Assembly (NCBI GenBank): GCA_047495785.1
Contig: JBLDXI010000123.1
Coordinates: 1 to 25,691, forward strand
Direction: 5' to 3'
DNA: 25,691 nucleotides
Source of the DNA: Lepidodermella squamata
Taxonomy: Eukaryota; Gastrotricha
The position numbers were made by a program, and so were the translations under genes. Each line of letters starts with the position of its first letter. Position 1 is the stretch's first letter. The notes beneath the pieces are model-generated. The model was not told the DNA's origin and did not search any database. It saw only the letters and a list, made by a program, of their open reading frames with translations. This document shows positions 1-9,700 of this stretch, one piece after another.

Positions 1-3000
1 CGGTGCCGTGACCCAGTCGGTAGTAATCCCCCTTACCGAAAGTGAACACTTTGCCGCATTTCGTTCGCACCAAAGAGAATTGAGCGCCACATTCAACCTG
101 GCAAACGCCCAGCCCGGTAAGATCAGGGACGATTGTTGGAATCGAGCAAGACTCGTTACCGCCACGGCCTAATTTCCCGAAGTCGCCGTCACCGAACGAC
201 CAAACGAGTTCATCAGCAGTGAGGACCAACGTTTGAGCGTCTCTGCTACCGCAAGCGACTTGAATGACCTCGCGGCCGCGAAACGCTTCGACCAGTTTAG
301 GCAGGAAATGATTAGTTGTATCGCCATGGCCAAGCCGGCCGAATTCGCCGAGGCCCCACGTGTACAGATCTCCATTAGCTGCGATACAAGCCGAATGCGA
401 ACTGCCGGCCGAAATCGCTTTTACAGTGATCGACTGATCAGCGAGATGTTTGATCAAGCGCGGCTCGAGGCAGGTTATTTCATCACCGTGGCCCAATTTG
501 CCGTTTTCACCGTCACCCCAGGAGTAGACGCGACCATCGACTGATAGAGCCATCGCATGCCTGCCGCCTGAATGGACGGATATCTTTGTAATGAAGGCAT
601 ATGACAGCTCGCCGCCAAGTTCTCGAGGCGTGGCAACGGTGTCTGGAACATCGCCAAGACCAAGTCGGCCATTTGACGCGTCCCCACAAGCGTAAACGTG
701 GCCATTATGAGTCAGGAAAAAGCTGCACTTCGAACCGAACGAAAGTGAAACAACCCCAACACCAGCAAATGGCAGCGGCTCTTCGATAAATGGCTGTTTG
801 ACCTTGAAAAAAATTTGCATTAAAACCATGATTATTTAATGAGGCCAAAATTAGTGAAAGCTTACTTTGACTGGTCCTCGCCGTGCGAGCTGTTCCTTAT
901 CATTGAGACCCCAGCCATAAACAATCGTTGGTGGACTGTTTTGGGTAAATTGAGTAGTGCTTTGAGCACCTACTGTGGTCGAAGAAGTCGTTCGCAGCAT
1001 GTTACGGCGAATGATGGCTTGCGGCAAGTGGTCATCACTATCCTCACCTTCTGAGGACGAACTGAGGACTAAAATTTCGTCTTCATCGGCGAGAGTGATC
1101 GATTTCTTAGAGTCGCTGCTTTCGTCGTCATCAACCATGCCTTGGTCGCCGTCAGCCGCTCCAAGAATCTGGTGGCGGGTGGGCATCATTCTGGGAGAAA
1201 TCATCAAATTGCTGATTCTACACGGCGTATTGAGTCCACCACGAGTCCCGGGAATTCGAATTTCCACGCAGGCATAATACTTGTGAAGAGGTTTTGCAAG
1301 CATCTCGACAACAACGATGTCTGGCGCGACTGGGAAGGTTCGAACTGTACGCAATCGGGTCGGAGACTGGCCGATGCGAAGAACGAGTACGCTTGGTAAC
1401 GAATCAGGACGATGTGATTCCAATTCGACGCAAATTGATTGCAACAGAACGCCAGGTTTGATCGACAACTGAATCCAATGAGGAGGGTTAACGCCTGGTT
1501 GTGAGAACCAAGAAATCGGGGACCCTGGTTGCGCTTGTTTGAAAAGATTGACATTCGAAGACGCTGCTACATGCGAAACACAGGCTGACCACGTGTTACA
1601 TGGATTCGCTACTGCTGTTGAGCTCGAAGCTTTGAAAGTAGACGTTCCACTACGCTCGTCTCGCTTAGCAAAAATAGGCCCACGTGTCTTCACGAATGCA
1701 AAAAGACCGTGGACATGGCTGTTCTGCGACAAACGGCGCCGGCATGAGGCGCAAACGATGAAAAATTCCGGAGGTTTACACTTCCGGCATCGATAATAAA
1801 TAGTATCAGATGAGACGTTGATATCATTCTCGCACTCCGAGCAAATAACCATGGGCTCTGATGGAATGATTTCGAGCTCTTTGCGCAGCCCGGCCCAGCG
1901 ATGTTGTTGCTGGAAGTTGACGTAGACAAGATCGTCCAACAGAGCGACGACCACACCGATGGAGCCATGAGTGACAGAGCCCCATTTGTATCGTGGAACA
2001 GTCACAGAGTCGCGAACCTTGACTGAATCGCCAATTTCAATCTCACGCTTGGTTTCCCACGGCCAGGAAACGACTGATAAATCAGTCGAGCTAACCCATA
2101 ACCGCTGACCGCAAAGTCGCCAATAGACTAACACATTTTTCGCTGACATGCCTCCCTCAGCTTTATTGCTGCTGCGAGGTTCTTCCAACGAGCTACCAAT
2201 CAAACGATTCAAGGATCGGAACTGGGATGAAAATGAAGGCAGTCCAGCCCGGGTGGTGGCCGCTTCAACTCCGACTCGAAGGACGAATCCGGTCTCTCCA
2301 GCGATGACGCCGTCGATTCTTACTAAGCTCTTCACGATTTGACCAACGCTAACTTCTGAATTCGGAGTAAGTTCGCCCGCAACTTCAGCAGCCAAAACAG
2401 TTGGCGACCTAGAGGCTTGGTCGCGGCGAACAGATCGGCCAAAAGCTGCAATGGGTGGCCTTAAACGGCTTCCTAGACCAGCCAAAGCCCCCTCGGCACG
2501 TTCCTCAGAACTGCTAGCTGCATTATCCTCACCCTCTTCGTTAGAAGTGGACGAAGAAGTCGCGCCGAGCATATTTAGTGACAATGTATCTTCTCCATCA
2601 TCACCAACCAGGGTAGAGGATAGAAACCGACCGAGTGATCGGCGTAATAATGGCTGTCGATCGCGCCTATTTGGGCGGCGCGAGTTGTTCGAAGCTGCAG
2701 TGTTCGATTCTGCTGAGTCATCGACTAACGGCGGGTTCTCGACCAGCCAATTTACGACAGCATCAAGACTCGGCGGGCGAGAATCCGCCTCGGGTAGTAG
2801 GGAAGCGTAAGCTTCGTAGATATGAGATCGAGAAAATCCCATTTCAGTCAAACGCCTCACATCGCTGTCATCCTCGCCGATGGGCAGGCCAGGGGTCGGC
2901 TCCTCGTCCCAGGCAGTTGACGTGCCACCAGTTCCAGCGGCGATCAATTCGCCACATTCAATTGTTGTGACAGTGTCGTCTTCGCTCGTCGATAGATTCT

Positions 3001-3523
3001 CACCATCTAGCTTAATTGAATGAGATTCCTCCTCGGAGTCGTCGATATTAGCGACACCGGATGCGGAATCGAACCCACCACAAGCTTGGTCGAAGCCCGA
3101 TGAAGCCGGATTGTTAGAGGACGTTTTCATGGAAGATTCAACCGATAGTGTTTGCAAAGACCCAGCTTCGTCTATCGTCTCGATTTCTCCGCCCGGGGTG
3201 CCGGATGGGTTGTGAACTAACGAGACTGAAGATGAAGAGGGTGTCGAAGGATAATGTCGGCAAACTTCGATGAGTGGCGTGAGCGCGGTTTGAATTGTCA
3301 TTGGCGAGTATTTTGGCCTGACATTCGTGCTTTTGCTAGCTGCTTTTACCAAGTGCACGAAATCTGCTACGTTTGTAAAATTCAACATTGAAGTCGATCT
3401 GCTACCAAGTGAAGACGAAACGAATTGCATGAAAAGCTTGGCCGATTGGAATAGCATAGACTTCTTCGTGTTATTCACAGCTGAGCTATCAACACCAGCT
3501 AGTAACAACTGCCGGTCAAGATA
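1..3523 (-). CDS. HERC2: HERC2-like giant E3 ubiquitin ligase, interior fragment, interrupted at 3523
   Basis: Two exons are visible on the minus strand: 866-3523 (886 codons) and 1-802, which runs off the left edge. They are joined by a 63-bp intron (803-865, GTAAGC donor, TTTTCAAG acceptor, phase 0). Domain order matches the middle of HERC2: a UBA-like helix bundle near exon residues 220-265 (motif EMGFSRSHIYEAY), a CPH/MIB-type barrel near 500-560 (YKWGSVTHGSIGVVV), a ZZ zinc finger near 560-610 (CSEC...CRKC...CASC), a DOC/APC10 domain near 680-775, then RCC1 repeats (YGWG, GRLGLGD, WGDGENGKLGHGD, WGLGEFGRLGHGD, GKGDYYRLGHG) across 1-802. HERC2 acts in ubiquitin signalling, including DNA damage. 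The frame is open and coding-like right up to 3523, where the palindrome begins; inside the palindrome it stops after 8 codons. The upstream HERC2 exons are not on the other side of the element, so the gene is broken here or the contig is misjoined. Confidence 0.9.
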
Positions 3524-3976
3524 AGTAGTAAGGATGGGAACTTTGGATCAGTAATAGCAGTACGGCGATTTTTACTATAGCCGTTTGGTATAAATATACG
3601 CAATTTGCGATCAGTAATGGCAGTACGGCGATTTTTACTATACCCGTTTGGTATAAATATACGCAATTTGGGGATGAGTAATAGCAGTACGGCGATTTGT
3701 ACTATAGCCGCTTCTTGTCAATATACCTTCGTTTTAACCCACTGCTATGATTTCACCTAACTAAAATAAACAAATCTTCGTTTTTTCACCTGTTATGAGC
3801 TAAACTAATCATTTTTACACTGCTTCTTTAGTGCAGCTGCAATAGAGCCCTTTTTCATTCACACAAACACTTTTTATTAGTCTTAACGTTTCAAGCAATG
3901 AATTTATAGCTGGGATAAGTCTTATCAGTTTTTCTATTCATTTGTTCAGAGATTTGTAGCGGCTTGATTGGAGGGG
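3524..3976. other. Left terminal non-coding region
   Basis: This 453-bp region lies between the element terminus and the dUTPase stop. It holds the tandem repeats (3546-3710) and then AT-rich sequence without an ORF. AATAAA on the minus strand (3873-3878) lies about 100 nt past the dUTPase stop and probably ends that transcript. Confidence 0.7.
3546..3710. repeat. Subterminal tandem repeats, 63-64 bp unit, left end
   Basis: Two full units (3546-3608 and 3609-3672) and a partial third (3673-3710) begin GATCAGTAATAGCAG or close variants. Each carries CAGTACGGCGATTT followed by ACTATAGCCG, with a CGGC/GCCG hairpin potential. The full units also contain TATAAATATACGC. The array begins 22 bp inside the element terminus. 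Such positions often hold replication or protein-binding signals in linear protein-primed genomes, but that role is inferred. Confidence 0.9.
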
Positions 3977-4480
3977 TTAACGTCCAGATGAACCGAATCC
4001 GTTATCGCCACGGGTCGAATTTGCTGCTAGAGCGTTTTTCAATGGCCCCGTTACCGTTACTGCAGATTCTAAGCGACCATATTTTAAACACACCAACTGG
4101 GTAATACGGTCGCCTATTTTAATCTTGTAAGGTGTTTTGCTGTTGTTTGCAAGGCAGACTACGATTTTTCCGGTGTAGTCGGCGTCTTTAATTCATGAAA
4201 AATACAGATATTCATTAGTAATTTTCATTATTATTTGCTTCTTACCTATTACTCCAGCGACCGTATCGATTCCATGGTTGATGCTCATTCCTGATCGACT
4301 GAATAGTTGTCCATAATATCCTCGTGGTAAACAGATTTTAATATCAGTTTGAATCAGTCCCCTGGTTCCAGGTTGCAGTGTCGTCTCTTCTGCTGAATAG
4401 ATGTCCCAACCCACAGAGCCTTTAGTATGCTTTGTCGGTTCTTTAGCTTTGTTACTTGTTAGCTCTACCTTCAGCTTCAT
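3977..4480 (-). CDS. dUTPase (dUTP diphosphatase), left copy
   Basis: Hydrolyses dUTP to dUMP and pyrophosphate, lowering uracil incorporation and supplying dUMP for dTTP synthesis. Two exons, 4246-4480 and 3977-4185, are separated by a 60-bp GTAAGA...AAAG intron at 4186-4245, giving 147 residues, the usual trimeric dUTPase length. All five family motifs are present in order: GSVGWDIYSAEE (21-31), FSRSGMS (60-66), GVIDADYTGK (76-85, with the catalytic Asp79 codon split by the intron), GDRITQLV (103-110) and the P-loop-like RGDNGFGSSG (137-146). ATG 4480 is the first start, and TATAAATTATAAA lies immediately upstream of it. The gene is divergent from the kinase across a 434-bp intergenic region. 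Without the intron the frame ends early (95 residues), so splicing is needed for motifs 3 (part), 4 and 5. An active enzyme is expected. Confidence 0.93.
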
Positions 4481-4650
4481 ATTTTATAATTTATATTGTT
4501 ACTGAGGTTCGATTTTTATGTGAGCGGCTACCTCCTTTCAGGCATATTGTTTTTGTAATTCAATCTTCCTTAAAAATGCATTAGGGCCTTTAGCTCTGTT
4601 GACCCCTCAGTGCTGGCTTTAATGCTTTTCATCAAAGATTCTTGGTATTG

Positions 4651-4728
4651 TATACATCCTCCTTAATTGCTGTCGGTAATTCAATAAGAAAACATCATGT
4701 CAATAAATCTTATACATCCTCCCTAATT
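4651..4728. repeat. Pair of 18-bp direct repeats, 60 bp apart
   Basis: TATACATCCTCCTTAATT (4651-4668) and TATACATCCTCCCTAATT (4711-4728) differ at one base. The pair lies in the divergent promoter region and may be a regulator site. The mirror copy is at 21063-21140. Confidence 0.7.
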
Positions 4729-4872
4729 AAACAATGCGATTTTTTACTTATCAAAATAAAAAGCAATTAGGATTTTTTACCCTTTACGGTGTAATTACCT
4801 TAAACAATTCAAACAAAACATCTCCCTGTTTTTTCCTTTTATGGAAATATCACTCAGACTATTTAAGAGAGA

Positions 4873-4908
4873 TGCTTCAAGAATACACTTAGCATATTTC
4901 TTGAAGCA
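4873..4908. promoter_or_regulatory. Inverted repeat with two heat-shock-element-like sites
   Basis: TGCTTCAAGAA (4873-4883) and TTCTTGAAGCA (4898-4908) are exact inverted copies with a 14-bp loop, ending 6 bp before the kinase ATG (4915). Each arm also contains the nTTCnnGAAn pattern bound by heat-shock factor dimers. It could be a 5'-UTR hairpin or a stress-responsive promoter site; both roles are inferred. Confidence 0.5.
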
Positions 4909-4914
4909 AGCTGG

Positions 4915-5679
4915 ATGCATCCTAAAGTCTACCATTTCGGCATAGTCGGCAACATTGGGGCGTAAGTCTCATATACTCCACCGAATAGAATTCTATTTAA
5001 AGTCTCTTGTTTTAGCGGGAAATCAACCTTAATCGAGGGTCTCACTAATCTACCTTCACTCAACCGTAAACTTCAGGGATATACCGCGTGGCCAATTTGC
5101 GAGCCTGTTCATCGTTGGGAGTCCTTTACTGATGACGATAAAACTAACATTTTGAAAGATTACTATCAGATGAAAAATGCGTTCAACTTTCAAATTGTAG
5201 CCACGAGTGATATGTGCGGCCTTTATTCAGCCCCTAACCACAAACCTGAAATCTACGGGGCGCATACTATCGTTCTGCATGATCGAACGCCCTTCTGTTC
5301 TAAAAACGTCTTTATCCCATGTGCGTATGCATCCAAGCGCATAAATTCTATCGAATATCACGCTCTCATGAATTTGTATGATAATTTCGAGCCGAATTTT
5401 GTAAAAACTGAAGCTATTATTTACTTGCGCTCCTCTCCCCAAATAGCTTGTCAAAGAGCCGTAGCTAGAGCTCGGGGTTCTGAAATGCTATTATCACTGG
5501 ATTATTTACGCCTCGTACATGAGTTTCATGAAAAAATGTGTACTGTTGAGACTACAAACAAATCCCTACCATGTCCCGTGCTTGTTATCGACACTGATAA
5601 TTTGAATGCCTCTGAGGTTCTAAAGCAAGCTTCTCAGTATGTTGCCTCTCTTATCACGCCTGTAATCTCTCAGACTTGA
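4915..5679 (+). CDS. Deoxyribonucleoside kinase (dNK/TK2 family), left copy
   Basis: Phosphorylates deoxynucleosides to dNMPs with ATP (salvage). Exons 4915-4961 and 5016-5679 flank a 54-bp intron (GTAAGT...TTTTAG) and give 236 residues, the family norm. The spliced N-terminus completes the Walker A loop GNIGAGKST (12-20); the codon for Ala16 is split by the intron. Further family features are EPVHRW (45-50, substrate-binding EPV), DRTPFCSKNVF (from 105, equivalent to the ERS motif with the catalytic-site Arg) and the arginine-rich LID YLRSSPQIACQRAVARARGSE region (152-172). ATG 4915 is the only start that allows the P-loop. The stop is 10 nt before the RING gene ATG. With the divergent dUTPase it forms a nucleotide-supply pair. 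Substrate preference cannot be read from sequence. Confidence 0.92.
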
Positions 5680-5689
5680 ATCCTCATTG

Positions 5690-6052
5690 ATGGATCCAAC
5701 AAGACTTGTGCTCTCGAACAGCCAGATTTTAGACGCTGAATCTTTGCAATGTCCAATTTGTTTATCTATCCTACTTAATCCTATTCAAACGCGCCCCTGT
5801 GGCCATTTATTTTGTACTAAATGTGTTCTCGCTATTTTTCAAAATTCAGCTCGAACAGTATGTTGCTGTCCACTTTGCCGCGAATCATTAACAGGGAAAG
5901 ATTTCGTTAAACCCCCTGTAATTTTATCGAACATTATCTCGAATTTGATTTACAAATGCCAATATTCTGATAAAGGCTGTCCCATTACTCTAACTTATGA
6001 CCTCATTTTTGGGCATGAAAAGTTATGCCAATATAAAGAACCCATCCCTTAA
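5690..6052 (+). CDS. Small RING + TRAF-type zinc finger protein, left copy
   Basis: A 120-residue intronless protein. It has a C3HC4 RING at residues 21-63 (C21-x2-C24, C37-x-H39, C42-x2-C45, C60-x2-C63; CPIC, CGHLFC and CPLC are visible). A TRAF/SINA-like zinc finger follows at 90-113 (C90, C97, H109, C113). RING proteins of this layout (TRAF, RNF41-like) are E3 ubiquitin ligases; a viral-type element could use one against host defence or cell-cycle factors, which is inference. It lacks a coiled coil or a TRAF-C/MATH domain, so it is much shorter than cellular TRAFs. ATG 5690 lies 10 nt after the kinase stop, and the next gene starts 42 nt after this stop. No poly(A) signal is evident between them. 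Confidence 0.85.
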   Translation: MDPTRLVLSNSQILDAESLQCPICLSILLNPIQTRPCGHLFCTKCVLAIFQNSARTVCCCPLCRESLTGKDFVKPPVILSNIISNLIYKCQYSDKGCPITLTYDLIFGHEKLCQYKEPIP

Positions 6053-6094
6053 AGTTTTACATTCTTATTTCATTAGATTTAATTTTCAATAATC

Positions 6095-6616
6095 ATGGCT
6101 GAGGCGATAGTAGAATCTGCTAACCAGACAGTCAATCATCACATGTCTAGTAACTTGGTCATTCAACAGCATCCTCAGGATTCTAATCTCATCTACATAA
6201 TGACTGATCGCAAAGATAAGAACGATAAGCCTAAAAAACTCGCCTTTAGACAAGACGAATTTCTTAGCCAGTTCGTTCCTTATTTTCGACCGCCGAATGA
6301 TGCTTGGGTTGCTCAGGCTCAACTTGCCCTGCTATCTCACAACACAGGCTTTAAATTTTCGATGCATGAATGCAAAATTGAAGTCTGTGTCTTTGTGCCA
6401 TCATTTTCACCGATTCTTATAGATATACGCAGGTTTTATCTGGATGCTAAAGGTATTTACTTCAAATTTACAGTAATAGCAATCTTTTTATGATTTAACT
6501 TTTTAGGAAATAAACAACCCTCAAGACAAGGAGTCTCTCTTGATGCAGCTCAGTTTCAAGACCTTGCAACTGGGGTGTTAACTGTTGCAGCGATGATTGA
6601 AACAGCCAATGAATAA
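6095..6616 (+). CDS. PC4/SUB1-like ssDNA-binding protein, left copy
   Basis: Exons 6095-6452 and 6507-6616, separated by a 54-bp GTATTT...TTTTAG intron, give 155 residues. The spliced C-terminal part reads IDIRRFYLDAKG, then NKQPSRQGVSLDAAQF, followed by an amphipathic helix ending at the stop. This is the signature of the PC4 (SUB1) fold: beta-strands, an IREYY-type strand, a D-K-G turn, the K/R-x-G-I/V-S-L motif and a helix beginning with a Q-[WF]. PC4 proteins bind ssDNA and melted duplex and act in transcription and replication. Here, between kinase and polymerase genes, a replication ssDNA-binding role is likely. The N-terminal about 60 residues, rich in Asn/Gln/His with a basic stretch, are not recognised. 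The match is from memory of the motif and should be confirmed by profile search. AATAAA at 6675-6680 probably ends the transcript. Confidence 0.7.
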
Positions 6617-6733
6617 GCTAACACAAAACTTGACTAAAATGACTTACTGAATATTTATTTCAATCTATCCTTGTAATAAAGTTTTACCTCTTCCCAAATT
6701 CGATCAATTTTAAATTTTTAATCTTAGATTGTT

Positions 6734-9700
6734 ATGGATAACTATAGTTTACAATACTCATTTATTCGAAGTAATCGCCTGATTCATTCTACAAAATTCA
6801 AAATGTTTTCTGTGGAGTACTTCATTCAGCCCGTAACATCCGACTTTGCCTCAACCTACATCAACAGATATGGCCAATCTTCTAGTTCGCTTGGGCCGAT
6901 GATTCAATTGTCTGGTGGCGCTGATGAACCTCGACTGGATAATATTCGATCATTTGTGCAGAACGTACCAGCCGACCAGGTGGCTAATATTGATTTGGAG
7001 ACCCGCTTCAATATTCTGGCCAACTTCCTGTTCGATATTGTTGTAAATATCCATCGTGATTTACCTGTGAATTCCTTCTGCCGGCTAACACTGTACCACC
7101 CCGACTTGAAGATGCCTCTTAGCCTACCCTTCATGAAACGCGATCGGTTGCTGGAAATTTCAATTTTTGATCAACTGAGAAAAATATTACAGAGTAATGA
7201 AGAACTCTCATTTGCTGGTCGGTGGACAATTCGTCTCTGTGTCATTGATAACCCCAATGCAGATCTAGGTCAAATTGTTGGTGGTTCTCGGGCAGAGCGG
7301 GCTATAAACGAAACTTTGGACAAATTTTTTCTTCGCTCCAAATCGATCGTTAGAATCGGAGCGCGCAAGAATGAAACGAACAATCTTTGCATGGGCAGAG
7401 CTCTCATCACTGGAGTGGCTTTGGCTCACATGAAGGCGAATCCTACGGATCCATCTCTTCAAGCAACCTTCAAATCGATACGTAGTACGCGAACCAATCG
7501 TCAATTTCGCGAAGCCACGGCGCTATATCAGAAAGCGGGCTTACCTCTCAACCTTCCAGCCTACAATCTAGATGATCATTACTCAGCCCTGTGTTCGGCT
7601 ATCGATCCTGAACATAATACTTACAGATTCGTAGTATACTCGTACGAATCACAGGATGTTATTAGGGAAATCCCAGAATTTGATCATCGCGTAAGCCTTG
7701 GGTTGCTTCCTGTTGTTCTACTGGTTTATCGCAACGACGTCTCTCAGCCCAACAGTCATCATTTTCATGTCATTGCGAATCTCAACTTTATGAAGGCCAC
7801 TCTTAGCAATGCACAACGAATATGCCCCACTTGCTTTCAGACGAAAACGAGTACGGCTGTGCACAGATGCAAGTTGGCATGCTCTTCCTGCCGTAATTTT
7901 TACATGAAAAACCTGAATTTCACTTCTTTTATCATTAATATTATTTTAGGTGTATCAGGGAGCATTTGCCGTGTGATTTCCAACACAGACCAACAAAACT
8001 ACACGCGGTGTCCGCAATGTCGTGCAGGTCTGATGTTTTTAACCTTTTCATTATTATTCAGCTCTTTTTATGTTTTTAGTTTTGTATAGCGAACGTTGTA
8101 AGCAAAACCACAAATGTGCTAAAAAGAATCCATGCTTTAAATGCGGGAGGAAATTTGTACATTTTCTCAAGCATGAGGCTATGTGTCCCGGGCGGCGCTG
8201 TCACATTTGTCAGGAGCCTTTGAAAGCCAGCGACGAAGAAAATGGCACACACTTCTGCTTCATGACTCCCTTGGTATACTCATTTTTTTCAGTCCAGCTT
8301 TTTTCAAAATACTGTGGTTGGTGTATTTTTAGCCCTTGAAACCGGCGAATAAACTGGAACGTTATCGTAACCTAGTTTTTTGGGACACTGAGACATTTTC
8401 GCCATCACTTGCTGATAACAACAATGAGTTCCAAGTATGCCTTATCGTTGCAAAGGTCGTATGCATACCTCACTGCATCGAAGCGAGGATTCAGCGATGC
8501 CATTCTAGTTGTGGACTTCATATTTTTTATGGAAGTCGTCCTCTGGAGGATTTCGTAAACTGGGTGCTTCTACCTATGAATTACCAGTCGATTTATTTGG
8601 CTCACAACTCAGCCAATTTCGATTCCTTATTATTACTGAAAGAAATTCAAACACGATGTTCTAAAGTGAAGATTCTTCAAAGGCAGGGATCTCTACTATG
8701 CATTGATTTCAAACAACAAAAAATCAGATTTTTGGATTCATATCTCTTTTTTCAATGCAGATTAAGGTAGGTTACCTAAGAAACACTAAGAAACTACATT
8801 GCTTACAGGTATTTGTTCAACAACAGGGATTTACCAGCAACAATGGGAATCCCAGACAAGAAAACCTTCTTTCCTTACGTCTTATGCACTAAAGAAAAGT
8901 AAGTACATCATCAACTTCTTGAGCTATTGTGATTGAATTCGCTGTAATCCTTCGAGTTTCAATCTCGAATTCCCACAGCTGCCTAATATGATCTACTATG
9001 AGCCTGACAAAATGTCTCCTTCTGAAAGAGCAGAATTTCTAACTTTCTACAACGAAAACAAACTGAAACGGTTCAGTGTTCGCCACACGTTACTGCAATA
9101 CTGCATACAGGATTGTCTAGTTTTGGAAAAGGCGTCAATCAAATTTCGGGCGCTAATGCTGGAGTTGTGTTCTACTGATGCCTTTAAAGAATGCATCACA
9201 CTAGCTTCTCTCACAAGCACATGCTTCCGCAAGCTGTTTCTTACGAAGGATACATTACCTGTCATCCCGACCGCTGGCTACTGTGGCAAGGATTCACACA
9301 GCAGGCTCTCGATAGCTTTTCTTCAATTTCTGATGGAGTCTGACCCTGAAACTTATGGTTCAATGAAACACGCTCAGAACTCACGTCAAGAAGTTCGAAT
9401 ATCTATACCTGGCCACCGTTATCCTTATCGCGTCGACGGTTTTGTTGCACGTCGTGATAAAATTCCGAGTGAACCCGATCTGATTGTCGAGGTTCATGGT
9501 TGTGCTGTCCATGGCTGCTTGCAATGCTTTGAGGCCTCACAACTAAATTTTCTATCTGGACAACCAAACGGCGTAGTTTACAAGCAAACCTTGGAACGTG
9601 AAGAGTTGTTTCGCTCGAATGGTTACATTCTTCAAAGCTTTTGGGAGCATGAAATTAGAGCTAGTTTCAAACAACACCCGAGAGCACAGGAGATTTATGA

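Larger units (their letters stand above)
4481..4914. promoter_or_regulatory. Divergent intergenic region between dUTPase and kinase, left copy
   Basis: This 434-bp AT-rich region must carry the promoters of the dUTPase (minus) and of the kinase and its followers (plus). No gene is seen in it. It contains an 18-bp direct repeat (TATACATCCTCCYTAATT) at 4651-4668 and 4711-4728, starts exactly 60 bp apart. It also contains an 11-bp inverted repeat at 4873-4883 and 4898-4908 just before the kinase ATG. Confidence 0.6.

Noticed and set aside
169-3524. Plus-strand and other-frame ORFs of 60-119 residues over the HERC2 region
   Set aside because: They are shadows of the HERC2 exons, with no recognisable domains.
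7920-8340. PolB exons 1, 3 and 4 as three separate proteins (451, 89 and 144 residues)
   Set aside because: Tails after the splice donors translate AT-rich introns; splicing joins them in matching phase into one polymerase.
8941-8990. Acceptor at CCCACAG (8978) for PolB exon 6
   Set aside because: It gives the wrong phase; the acceptor CTTCGAG at 8956 keeps frame and yields the expected segment before YYEPDKMS.
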